64,000 nt of DNA from Sulfuriferula thiophila. Its GTDB lineage: Bacteria > Pseudomonadota > Gammaproteobacteria > Burkholderiales > Sulfuriferulaceae. The stretch is taken from the NCBI RefSeq assembly GCF_003864975.1, contig NZ_BHGL01000046.1:62001-126000 (forward strand), written 5' to 3'. How positions within the stretch are numbered: the first letter of the stretch is position 1; each line of letters opens with the position of its first letter. The notes beneath the pieces are model-generated. The model did not search any database. It was not told the DNA's origin and saw only the letters and a program-made list of their open reading frames with translations. This document shows, one piece after another, positions 56,327 through 64,000 of the stretch. Position numbers and translations under genes: made by a program.

Positions 56327-56683
56327 TCAGTCCGGCTGAAACTTTGCGATATGTGCTTCATAGTGCCGTCTGAACACGAGCTCAAGTTCATCGATCACTT
56401 CAACCGCCGGAACGCTATGTATCATGTGACGCGACATCTGATTGGAGGTGTCATGCAACAGTTTGTTTGGCTCCAGCATAGGATAGGTCGCACGCAACCG
56501 TTTGATTGCTTTCACCACACTCTCCTGTTCGGGGCGATCTATTGCAACCGGCAGTGGCGCATCTTCGGGCACGAGCGCTTGTTTGCGGGCTGACAAAAAC
56601 GCCAAAAAATCCTGCGCAGTTTGCTGTTGCGGGGGACTTAATTGACGATAATGATTCAATAATTCACGTTCTGCGGAAGTCAT
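56327..56683 (-). CDS. Conserved-looking hypothetical protein (118 aa)
   Basis: This is a soluble, Gln/Arg/Glu-rich helical protein (for example LNHYRQLSPPQQQTAQDFLA and EVIDELELVFRRHYEAHIAK). I do not recognise it. It has no signal peptide, no membrane segment and no Cys. It overlaps the amidotransferase-like gene upstream by 4 bases (ATGA) and ends one base before arsR, so it is in the same transcription unit. Confidence 0.6.
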   Translation of the reverse strand: MTSAERELLNHYRQLSPPQQQTAQDFLAFLSARKQALVPEDAPLPVAIDRPEQESVVKAIKRLRATYPMLEPNKLLHDTSNQMSRHMIHSVPAVEVIDELELVFRRHYEAHIAKFQPD

Positions 56684-57426
56684 TCTGCTTTCACTACATT
56701 CAAATTAAACACCGGCATTTTATGTCTTTCCGTCATCAAATCCAATGCTGAAACCAAAGCCAGACAAATTTCGGCAGCAGTTTGCTGCCCTACTGTCCAG
56801 TTGGCACGCGCCTCTTCCAATATCTCACCGATGTTATCTGGCAAAGGACGATTATCCTCCATCATCATGTCTTCTATCATGCCCGGCTTGATTTCAGGGC
56901 GGAACAACATGGCATAGCTCAAATCGTCGGGGCGCACTGCCAGCCAACGACCATCATCGTCGACTACGATAGGCTCCATACCTTCAGGCAAGGTAGCACT
57001 GCCGTTATACATTACCAGCAGTTTTTTTCCGTCCACGGCATTGGCCAGCGGGTCATCACGTCCGGCCTCTGTTTTGTGGCAGGTAGTCCAATATGCATTG
57101 AAATATGGCTCATCAGTCACTTCGCCGCCTTCATGCAACATCATTACCAGCGCACCGAACCCGATACCCACAATCGGACGCTTCATTTTTTTGAAATTGG
57201 TAATCAGTCGTAACTCTTGTGCCAGCCAGGGCGAAGCTTCTTCATCGGTAACCGGATAGGCACCACCCAGCAGCCATAAAGCATCATGCTGAGTTGCCGT
57301 TGCAGGCAAATCCACGCCCAAAAAAGGACGCTGATACTGGAAACCGATATTACGTGATTCCAACTGTTTCTCTACCATTCCTAAAAATTCGGAATAGGAA
57401 TGCTGCACTAACATAAATCTTTTCAT
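56680..57426 (-). CDS. Glutamine-amidotransferase class I-like protein lacking the catalytic Cys
   Basis: This 248-residue protein has a class I GATase fold: SYSEFLGMVEKQL, the oxyanion-strand LLGGAYPVTDEEASPWLAQE and the nucleophile elbow as VGIGFGALVMML. At the elbow the normal G-x-C-x-G is G-I-G-F-G (Gly89 in place of Cys), so glutaminase activity is not expected. ATG 57426 has AGGTC ahead. It follows the LysR gene by 13 bases. Role unknown; a binding or regulatory function is an inference. Confidence 0.75.
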   Translation of the reverse strand: MKRFMLVQHSYSEFLGMVEKQLESRNIGFQYQRPFLGVDLPATATQHDALWLLGGAYPVTDEEASPWLAQELRLITNFKKMKRPIVGIGFGALVMMLHEGGEVTDEPYFNAYWTTCHKTEAGRDDPLANAVDGKKLLVMYNGSATLPEGMEPIVVDDDGRWLAVRPDDLSYAMLFRPEIKPGMIEDMMMEDNRPLPDNIGEILEEARANWTVGQQTAAEICLALVSALDLMTERHKMPVFNLNVVKAE

Positions 57427-57439
57427 AATTTGACCTGTT

Positions 57440-58333
57440 CTACGGTTGGGGAGTTTCTGCAATTAAATCGATAAACGATTGCAGTAACTTGGAGCGGAAT
57501 TTTTCTTGTGTATAAACCTGAGTTAAATCGCGACGTAATGGCGGGTTGAGCGGAATGGCCACCAGTTTACCTAATTCGCGTTCTTTTATCACTGTCGCTT
57601 TGGAAACGATTGCAACACCAAGTCCTGCTTCAACTGCACCTTTGATCGCCTCCGGGCTGCCCAACTCCATTACCACATCCAGCATTTCCGGCTGTACACC
57701 GTGCTCACGCAGGTATTTATCCACCACTTCACGTGTGCCGGAACCGGGCTCACGTCCGATATAGGGTTCATTGCCCAGCTGTTCCGGGTGTATGTTGGCA
57801 CATTGCGCCCAGGCATGATTCATTGCGCAAATGACGACCAGGTCATCTTGATAGAACACCTGCGTAACCAGGCTGGGATGATGTGACGGCGACTCAACCA
57901 GGCCAATGTCCAAACTATGGTCAATAATGCGGTTTTCAATGGTTTGCGAGTTAGCAACAGATAAGCGTACCTGCACCTGCGGAAAACGTGACTTAAACAC
58001 ACCCAGCATTTGGGGTAACATGTAATCAGCGATCGTGGTTGAGGCGCCTATCATTAATGCACCATGCGTCTGATCGCTCATTTCTGTCAGACGCGTTTCC
58101 ATTTCCGTGGTCAGGTTCAATATTTTATCAGCATATTGCATCGCCAGTTCACCCGCAGGTGTCAGGATAATCCGGCTTGGAGTGCGCTCAAAAAGACTGA
58201 TATTGAGTTGAGCTTCCAATTGTTTAACCTGAAAAGTGACAGCAGGTTGTGTCATACACAAACATTCTGCTGCTTTAGTAAAGCTTAATTGCTTGGCGAC
58301 AGTGTAGAATACTTGAAGTCGGCGATCAGCCAT
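57440..58333 (-). CDS. LysR-type transcriptional regulator
   Basis: This 297-residue regulator has an N-terminal winged helix (QLSFTKAAECLCMTQPAVTF, QVKQLEAQLNISLFERT) and a substrate-binding domain of the periplasmic-binding-protein fold (IGASTTIADYMLPQMLGVFK, GREPGSGTREVVDKYL). ATG 58333 is preferred to an in-frame TTG at 58372. It begins the minus-strand run GATase-118aa-arsRCB and is divergent from the 58407 gene, so it may control either. The ligand is unknown. Confidence 0.88.
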   Translation of the reverse strand: MADRRLQVFYTVAKQLSFTKAAECLCMTQPAVTFQVKQLEAQLNISLFERTPSRIILTPAGELAMQYADKILNLTTEMETRLTEMSDQTHGALMIGASTTIADYMLPQMLGVFKSRFPQVQVRLSVANSQTIENRIIDHSLDIGLVESPSHHPSLVTQVFYQDDLVVICAMNHAWAQCANIHPEQLGNEPYIGREPGSGTREVVDKYLREHGVQPEMLDVVMELGSPEAIKGAVEAGLGVAIVSKATVIKERELGKLVAIPLNPPLRRDLTQVYTQEKFRSKLLQSFIDLIAETPQP

Positions 58334-58406
58334 GTGCAGGTTCGCAATAAAAAACGGTAAAGATGCATTCAAACATATTTAAAGCGATGAAGATAGGTAG
58401 TTGTTT

Positions 58407-58964
58407 ATGAGTGACGCATGGAAAAACCTTAATCTCGAAGGCGATGGATTACAGGCTGCCAATTTAAAATTAGTGCAGCAAATGAAAAAACGTCGACAAG
58501 CCTATATTTTATTGGCGTTTTTCCCTATGGGCTGGCATCGTGACTACCTGGATGATATTCGTGGTGGCTGGTTGTATCGCATTGCCAGTGTGGCTGCTGT
58601 AGCCAGCTTTCTGGTTGGTTATGCCTGGCCTGCGTTAGCATTAGCCGCAGTAGTTATTGGCTTTGCGCTGTATGACATTCGCTGGATAGAAGACAGAGTG
58701 GCCGCTATCAATAAAGCCTTGCGTATCCAGTCTTTTAAAACCAAGCCGGCTACGCAAATGCCCAAAGATTTTCGTGGTCGCTATACCGACGAAGGCCTGG
58801 ATGATTACCTTAAGCTTAAAGAAGAAGAACGCGGTGGTCACGTGGCTCCGGGCAAGGACCCCGCTCTCAATAGTCGTAGTCGTGCCCCCTCTTTTGCAGA
58901 ACAGGAAGCCATGCTTAACGCACTGACCAAATCCAAAGCCAAATCCGACTCTTCATCCAACTAA
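58407..58964 (+). CDS. Small membrane protein, TM2-domain-like
   Basis: This 185-residue protein has two transmembrane helices (about residues 32-45 and 58-90) flanking a WHRDYLDDIRGGWLYRI segment that resembles the TM2 domain turn. A charged C-terminal tail (LKEEERGG..PGKDPALNSRSR) follows. I assign no function. ATG 58407 has AGGT ahead. It lies 9 bases upstream of lplT and is likely co-transcribed with it. Confidence 0.65.
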   Translation: MSDAWKNLNLEGDGLQAANLKLVQQMKKRRQAYILLAFFPMGWHRDYLDDIRGGWLYRIASVAAVASFLVGYAWPALALAAVVIGFALYDIRWIEDRVAAINKALRIQSFKTKPATQMPKDFRGRYTDEGLDDYLKLKEEERGGHVAPGKDPALNSRSRAPSFAEQEAMLNALTKSKAKSDSSSN

Positions 58965-58973
58965 AAACGCTGC

Positions 58974-60200
58974 ATGAATCTTGGTTTTTACATAATCTTA
59001 TCTGCGCAGTTTTTATCTGCACTGGCCGACAATGCGTTGTTGTTCGCTGCCATCGCCTTGCTGAAAGACCTGAATTCACCCAGTTGGCACACTCCGGTCC
59101 TGCAAGAATTTTTTGTCGTCTCCTACATCGTGCTTGCCCCTTTTGTAGGTGCTTTCGCTGATGCCATCCCTAAAGGCAGGGTAATGTTTATCAGCAACAA
59201 TATAAAACTTGTTGGCTGCTTTACCATGCTGGCCGGCTTGAACCCGCTATTTGCTTATGGCATTGTCGGTCTGGGTGCCGCTGCTTATTCACCAGCCAAA
59301 TACGGCATCCTCACTGAATACCTGCCCCCGGAAAAACTGGTGATAGCGAATGCCTGGATGGAGGGAGCGACCGTATTCGCCATCATTCTGGGTGCGATTA
59401 TTGGTGGTTTGATGCTGAACCCTGACATTAGCACATACATGTCCGGGTATCTGCCCTCGTTAGGGCAAATCGATGTGGCAAAATTCGCCATCGTACTCAT
59501 CACTCTGCTGTATGTGGCAGCGGCTATTGCCAACCTGTTTATCCCGGTCACGGCCCCAGATCACCGCCCCCCCAGGCGTGATCCAATCTCCCTGCTCCGT
59601 GACTTCAGTCACAGTTTCAAACAATTGTGGCGTGATCCACTTGGTCAGGTATCGTTGGCTGTTACTACCTTATTTTGGGGTGCTGGAGCGACATTACGTC
59701 TGGTGATATTAAGCTGGGCATTGCTCGTACTCAAATTTGATATTCAACAAGCCACACAGCTCACCGCGATTGTCGCAGTTGGCATTGCTATCGGCTCAGT
59801 GGCAGCCGGACGCTACATCAAATTACATGATTCAGTCAAAGTAATCCCCACTGGCATCATCATGGGCTTATTCGTTATCGGCATGGCATTTGTCACGAAT
59901 ACTATTCTTGCGGCGTTATTGCTGATGATCATCGGCATATTAGGCGGGTTCTTCGTGGTGCCGATGAATGCCTTGCTGCAACATCGCGGCCATTTGCTCA
60001 TGGGTGCAGGGCATTCTATCGCCGTGCAAAACTTCAATGAAAACCTTTCCATTCTGGTCATGCTGGGTTTGTATGCCCTGCTGGACAGTGCCGGCTGGTC
60101 AATTAACGCGATCACCATCGTTTTCGGCGCCTTCATCAGCCTGTCGATGTTGATTATTCAGATCCATTATCGCCATATCGATCCTACCAAGCATGGCTGA
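58974..60200 (+). CDS. lplT: Lysophospholipid transporter LplT (MFS)
   Basis: This 408-residue twelve-helix transporter flips lysophospholipids into the inner membrane for re-acylation. Family landmarks are FLSALADNALLFAAIALLKD, PFVGAFADAIPKGRVMFISN, AAAYSPAKYGILTEYLPPEK and NALLQHRGHLLMGAGHSIAV. No aas gene is adjacent, so the acyltransferase must be elsewhere. It overlaps the helicase gene by 8 bases. Confidence 0.92.
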   Translation: MNLGFYIILSAQFLSALADNALLFAAIALLKDLNSPSWHTPVLQEFFVVSYIVLAPFVGAFADAIPKGRVMFISNNIKLVGCFTMLAGLNPLFAYGIVGLGAAAYSPAKYGILTEYLPPEKLVIANAWMEGATVFAIILGAIIGGLMLNPDISTYMSGYLPSLGQIDVAKFAIVLITLLYVAAAIANLFIPVTAPDHRPPRRDPISLLRDFSHSFKQLWRDPLGQVSLAVTTLFWGAGATLRLVILSWALLVLKFDIQQATQLTAIVAVGIAIGSVAAGRYIKLHDSVKVIPTGIIMGLFVIGMAFVTNTILAALLLMIIGILGGFFVVPMNALLQHRGHLLMGAGHSIAVQNFNENLSILVMLGLYALLDSAGWSINAITIVFGAFISLSMLIIQIHYRHIDPTKHG

Positions 60201-62136
60201 TATAGAACAGGCATTTGCTGCTGATGGACCATTAGCTGCTGTTATTCCCGGATTCCGTGCACGTCACCAGCAACTGGAAATGGCACGAGCGGTACAACAT
60301 GCCATCAACACACAAACCACCCTCATTGCCGAAGCCGGCACAGGTACAGGAAAAACCCTCGCCTACCTAACCCCCGCTCTACTCAATGGTGGCAAGGTGA
60401 TTGTTTCTACCGGCACCAAAAACTTGCAGGATCAACTGTTTCATCGTGACCTGCCGGCGGTACGGGGTGCATTGGGTGTGCCCGCCATTATTGCGTTGCT
60501 GAAAGGCCGGGCCAATTATGTTTGCCATTACCATCTGGAACGTGCACGTGAAGACGGACGCTTCATGGCTCGGGAAGACGTTGTCCATCTGCAGCAAGTT
60601 ACCCACTTTGCCGAACACAGTCGCACCGGAGATAAAGCCGAATTGGCAGGTGTTGCCGAGGATGCCAATATCTGGCGTTATGTCACCTCCAGCCGCGACA
60701 ATTGCCTAGGGAGCGACTGCCCTCACCACAAGCAGTGCTTCGTCCTGGAGGCCCGCAAAAAGGCCATGGAAGCCGATATCATCGTCGTCAATCATCACCT
60801 GTTTTTTGCTGACGTCTGGCTACGCGATGAAGGTGTGGCGGAATTGCTCCCTGCGTGCAATACCGTGATCTTCGATGAAGCACATCAGCTGCCGGAAACA
60901 GCAGGACTTTTTTTTGGTGAAACGGTATCCACCGGTCAACTGATAGAACTTGCCAGAGATGCGCGTATCGAAGCGGTCGCCTCATGCAAAGACTATGCGG
61001 CACTGCCTGAAGCCGCCTTGGTGTTAGATAAAGCCGCGCGTGATTTACGCCTGGTGTTCAATGAAGACAACGGACGCTGGGCACTGGATAAAGTCCAAAG
61101 CCGCGCTGGTTATGAAACAGCATTAAAACAATGTGACAGTGCATTAGCTGCACTGAACAAGCATCTGGAAAGTCAGGCACAGCGTGCGCCCGGTATCGAA
61201 AATGTATGGCAACGCGGTGTCGCACTGGCAGCCCAGCTTGATAAATGGCAGCTCCCCACTCCCGTCGACACGGTGCGCTGGGTTGAAGCATTTAGCCATG
61301 CGTTGACGCTTAATACCACGCCTTTATCCGTTGCCGACGTTTTTACCAAGCAGATTGCAGACAATGCGCGCGCCTGGATATTCACCTCAGCCACATTGTC
61401 AGTCAAGGGTGATTTCAGTCACTACCGCACCCAACTCGGGTTAATCGATAGCACCAGTGCAAGCTGGGACAGTCCATTCGATTATGGCAATCAGGCAATG
61501 TTTTATTTGCCAGCACACATGCCCGAACCCAATACCTTTGGCTACACAGAGGCCGTGGTTAACATCGCGTTGCCTTTACTTGCCGCCAGCGGTGGACGTG
61601 CATTTCTGCTGTTCACTTCATTACGGGCGATGAAAGAGGCACGTGCTTTACTGGAAGCGGGCTTTGAACAGAATCAGCTTGATTACCCTATCCTCATGCA
61701 AGGCGAACGCTCGCGTACCGAGTTGCTGGAGCAATTTCGGGCATTGGGCAATGCGGTATTGCTAGGCAGTCAGAGTTTCTGGGAGGGTGTCGACGTCAAA
61801 GGCGATGCGCTGACCCTGGTCATCATCGACAAGCTGCCGTTCTCCCCGCCGGACGATCCTGTGCTGGCGGCCCGCATACAGCAGATCAACCAGGCCGGTG
61901 GCAATGCATTTATGGAATACCAGCTACCGCACGCGGTCATTACCCTGAAACAAGGCGCCGGGCGCTTAATCCGGGATGAAACGGATCGCGGAGTATTGGT
62001 AATTTGCGATCCGCGCCTGGTATCCAAACCTTATGGTCGGCGCATCTGGCAAAGCCTGCCACCGATGAAACGCAGCCGGGATGCTGACGAAGTCGTGGCA
62101 TTTCTCAAACAGATGCACACTACGCCAGCACTCTAG
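60193..62136 (+). CDS. DinG/YoaA-type iron-sulfur DNA helicase
   Basis: This 647-residue XPD-like superfamily 2 helicase has Walker A EAGTGTGKTLAYL (46-58) and the four iron-sulfur cysteines Cys111, Cys171, Cys176 and Cys182 (CLGSDCPHHKQC). DEAH is at 228-231, and motif VI is QGAGRLIRDETDRG. Its length is closer to YoaA than to the longer DinG. It acts in DNA repair and replication-transcription conflict. It overlaps lplT by 8 bases and radA's end by 4 bases. Confidence 0.92.
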   Translation: MADIEQAFAADGPLAAVIPGFRARHQQLEMARAVQHAINTQTTLIAEAGTGTGKTLAYLTPALLNGGKVIVSTGTKNLQDQLFHRDLPAVRGALGVPAIIALLKGRANYVCHYHLERAREDGRFMAREDVVHLQQVTHFAEHSRTGDKAELAGVAEDANIWRYVTSSRDNCLGSDCPHHKQCFVLEARKKAMEADIIVVNHHLFFADVWLRDEGVAELLPACNTVIFDEAHQLPETAGLFFGETVSTGQLIELARDARIEAVASCKDYAALPEAALVLDKAARDLRLVFNEDNGRWALDKVQSRAGYETALKQCDSALAALNKHLESQAQRAPGIENVWQRGVALAAQLDKWQLPTPVDTVRWVEAFSHALTLNTTPLSVADVFTKQIADNARAWIFTSATLSVKGDFSHYRTQLGLIDSTSASWDSPFDYGNQAMFYLPAHMPEPNTFGYTEAVVNIALPLLAASGGRAFLLFTSLRAMKEARALLEAGFEQNQLDYPILMQGERSRTELLEQFRALGNAVLLGSQSFWEGVDVKGDALTLVIIDKLPFSPPDDPVLAARIQQINQAGGNAFMEYQLPHAVITLKQGAGRLIRDETDRGVLVICDPRLVSKPYGRRIWQSLPPMKRSRDADEVVAFLKQMHTTPAL

Positions 62137-63491
62137 CAGTCACGCAAGTAAGTCACGGCATCCTGCAGGCGCTCAACTCCGATTACTTCCATCCCTGCAA
62201 TTGCCTGCCGTGGTTTATTCGCCAAGGGTACGATGGCATGTGTAAATCCGAGTTTTGCTGCTTCTTTTAACCGCTCCTGACCGCGTTGTACCGGGCGTAT
62301 TTCACCTGCCAGCCCAACCTCACCAAACACAACCATTTTGTCCGGTATTGCCTTGTTTTTAAATGAAGATACGATAGCCAGCAATAACGGCAAATCAGCC
62401 GCCGGCTCATTGATCCGCACACCACCGACTGCGTTAATGAATACATCCTGATCGTAACAGGCCAAACCTGCATGGCGGTGCAGCACCGCCAGCAACATCG
62501 CCAGACGGTTCTGTTCCAACCCGACAGACAAACGACGCGGGTTAGGCGATGGCGACGACTCAACCAGCGCCTGTATCTCCACCAACAACGGGCGCGTGCC
62601 CTCCTGCGTCACCATTACGCAGGAACCGGGCACATCAGCGCGATGTCCTGACAGGAATATGGCTGAAGGATTGGACACCCCCTTCAATCCCTTATCCGTC
62701 ATTGCAAACACACCCAACTCATTCACCGCACCAAAGCGATTCTTGAATGCACGCACCAGACGGAAGGTCGAGCTGGTGTCTCCCTCAAAATACAAAACAG
62801 TATCCACGATATGTTCCAGCACGCGCGGCCCAGCCAAGGCACCCTCTTTGGTAACGTGCCCAACCAGAAAAATAACTGTGCCTGACTGTTTGGCGAAACG
62901 GGTCAACTGCGCCGCACACTCACGCACCTGCGCCACTGAGCCTGGTGCTGATTGCAAAGCTTCGGAGTAGATAGTCTGGATTGAATCAATGACGGCAATA
63001 AACGGCTTATGTTCCTGCAAGGTCGCCAGTATCTTTTCCAATTGGATTTCGGCCAATAATTGCAAACTATCTGCATCCAGTTGCAAACGATGCGCGCGCA
63101 GTGCGATCTGCCGAGCCGATTCCTCACCGCTCACATACAGCGTCTTATGGCTCGCGCTCATCGCAGTTAACGCCTGGAGCAGCAAAGTCGATTTACCAAC
63201 ACCCGGATCGCCGCCAATCAACACCACGCCGCCTTTAACTACCCCGCCCCCAAGCACTCGATCCAGTTCCTGAATCGTTGTCACCACACGCTCGTCTTCC
63301 ACCGCTTCGACACTTGCCAGGCTCTGTATCTGGCTCACCACAGACAATGCGCTATAACGTGATGGCGCGGCCAATTCAGCCACAGTCTCGACCAAGGTGT
63401 TCCAGGCATTGCAATGCGGACACTGCCCCTGCCATTTACTCAGAGAACCGCCACATTCAGTACAGGTATACAGCGTTTTAGGTTTAGCCAT
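62133..63491 (-). CDS. radA: DNA repair protein RadA
   Basis: This 452-residue RecA-like branch-migration protein has a zinc finger Cys10, Cys13, Cys24, Cys27 (CTECGGSLSKWQGQCPHC) and Walker A GGDPGVGKSTLLLQA. The RadA signature KNRFGAVNELGVF is present, as is a C-terminal Lon-protease-like domain (VFGEVGLAGEIRPVQRGQ). It processes recombination intermediates. It is convergent with the helicase gene; their stops overlap by 4 bases. Confidence 0.96.
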   Translation of the reverse strand: MAKPKTLYTCTECGGSLSKWQGQCPHCNAWNTLVETVAELAAPSRYSALSVVSQIQSLASVEAVEDERVVTTIQELDRVLGGGVVKGGVVLIGGDPGVGKSTLLLQALTAMSASHKTLYVSGEESARQIALRAHRLQLDADSLQLLAEIQLEKILATLQEHKPFIAVIDSIQTIYSEALQSAPGSVAQVRECAAQLTRFAKQSGTVIFLVGHVTKEGALAGPRVLEHIVDTVLYFEGDTSSTFRLVRAFKNRFGAVNELGVFAMTDKGLKGVSNPSAIFLSGHRADVPGSCVMVTQEGTRPLLVEIQALVESSPSPNPRRLSVGLEQNRLAMLLAVLHRHAGLACYDQDVFINAVGGVRINEPAADLPLLLAIVSSFKNKAIPDKMVVFGEVGLAGEIRPVQRGQERLKEAAKLGFTHAIVPLANKPRQAIAGMEVIGVERLQDAVTYLRDC

Positions 63492-63538
63492 TTGTTATTA
63501 GCGCAGTTCGTTAAGTGGAAATTGGCAGATGGTGAATC

Positions 63539-63567
63539 TTGCTAGAGAATGGTCATTAGGCTATGCT
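63539..63567 (+). promoter_or_regulatory. Sigma-70-like promoter for the right-edge gene
   Basis: TTGCTA (63539-63544), a 17-base spacer and TATGCT (63562-63567) lie about 45 bases upstream of the Rossmann gene's AAAGGAT ribosome site. The match is moderate (4 of 6 each). It sits in the 126-base divergent gap from radA. Confidence 0.4.
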
Positions 63568-63617
63568 TACTCAGCAATTATCGTTAACAACTATAAATTA
63601 AAGGATACAACACTATT

Positions 63618-64000
63618 ATGGGTAACAAAATTAATGTCGCTATTTTGGGTCTGGGCTCTGTTGGCGAAGTTTTTTCAGAAAATTTCCTGGAAAAAATCCA
63701 GGAACAACACATTAACGTCGAAATTGTTGCTGTCGCCACCCGCCATCTGGATTCCCCAGTTGCATTAGGTTTCGCTCACAGCAACGTTCCTGTTTTTGAG
63801 GATGCATTAAAGGTCATCGAGTTAGGTGAAAAAGTAGATATCATTTTTGACCTGACCGGCAATGGCGATTTACGCAAAGAACTGCGCAACCAGTTACAAG
63901 CTACCAACAATCGCCATACCGTTATCGCACCAGAAGTCTTCGCACAGTTGTTGTGGAATTTCTTCGGAGAAGAGGCTGATTTACCCCAAAGCAAAACTAC
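63618..64000 (+). CDS. Rossmann-fold NAD(P)-binding protein, 3' end outside window
   Basis: The 127 complete codons visible start INVAILGLGSVGEVFSENFL, a GxGxxG dinucleotide-binding loop. Acidic second-strand residues (EIVAVATRHLDSP) and VDIIFDLTGNGDLRKEL follow. This resembles the NAD-binding domain of homoserine-dehydrogenase-like or Gfo/Idh-like oxidoreductases. The catalytic domain is beyond base 64000, so the enzyme cannot be named. AAAGGAT lies ahead of the ATG at 63618. Confidence 0.6.
   Translation, partial: MGNKINVAILGLGSVGEVFSENFLEKIQEQHINVEIVAVATRHLDSPVALGFAHSNVPVFEDALKVIELGEKVDIIFDLTGNGDLRKELRNQLQATNNRHTVIAPEVFAQLLWNFFGEEADLPQSKT

Overview
The window looks like chromosome of a motile, Gram-negative betaproteobacterium. 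The support is the Mla/YadGH/BolA/murA/hisG gene order, the flagellin-flaG-fliD order, the LPS glycosyltransferases and the general protein signatures. A member of the Nitrosomonadales or a neighbouring order is my best guess, but only a guess: no rRNA, tRNA or other phylogenetic marker RNA was seen.

Layout. (1) 1-3830, minus strand: a periplasmic formate dehydrogenase operon. fdnG is read through an in-frame TGA (selenocysteine) and is followed by the iron-sulfur subunit fdnH, which runs off the left edge. (2) 3966-10717, minus: a copper/silver efflux operon made of a small Met/His/Cys-rich protein, CusC, CusB (with a CusF domain fused at its C-terminus), CusA and a separate CusF. (3) 10825-21899, minus: nine closely packed genes for glycan synthesis and protein glycosylation. 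They comprise two TPR/SPINDLY-type (GT41) glycosyltransferases, a DegT aminotransferase, a WbqC-like protein, a NeuD-type acyltransferase, two methyltransferases, a beta-propeller protein and a PhyH dioxygenase. They lie directly beside fliD-flaG-fliC (22174-24736), so the whole is best read as a flagellin glycosylation island. The flagellin is very short (241 aa) and has two sigma-28-like promoters.

(4) 25177-29818: a histone-deacetylase-family gene and, divergently, a Pat-type protein acetyltransferase, separated by a 142-bp palindromic repeat. A methyltransferase and a fragment of an ABC-2 permease gene follow. (5) 30282-37308, plus: a PAS sensor kinase with its NarL-type regulator, a diguanylate cyclase, then fliS-fliT-fliK-like-flhB C-terminal-like-ycgR behind a sigma-28-like promoter. 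Together these link signal transduction, c-di-GMP and late flagellar assembly. (6) 37356-43867: LPS/O-antigen genes on both strands (GT4, CgeB-like, O-antigen ligase, GT4, GT2, GT9).

(7) 43864-52107, minus: hisG, murA, ibaG, an ABC-2 exporter and the Mla phospholipid transport operon. A TolC-family gene sits between mlaD and mlaC, where relatives often carry mlaA. (8) 52256-54197, plus: an LLM flavin oxidoreductase and an NAD-dependent epimerase. (9) 54194-58333, minus: a LysR regulator, a glutamine-amidotransferase-like protein lacking the nucleophilic Cys, an unknown 118-aa protein, then arsR-arsC-arsB with an apparent ArsR-controlled internal promoter. (10) 58407-64000: a small membrane protein, LplT, a DinG/YoaA helicase, RadA (minus) and the start of a Rossmann-fold protein cut by the right edge.

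No CRISPR array, prophage, intact insertion sequence, rRNA or tRNA was found. The most interesting items are the glycosylation island next to the minimal flagellin, the TolC-family gene inside mla, the acetylase/deacetylase pair, the double CusF arrangement, and the ArsR-type operator between arsR and arsC.
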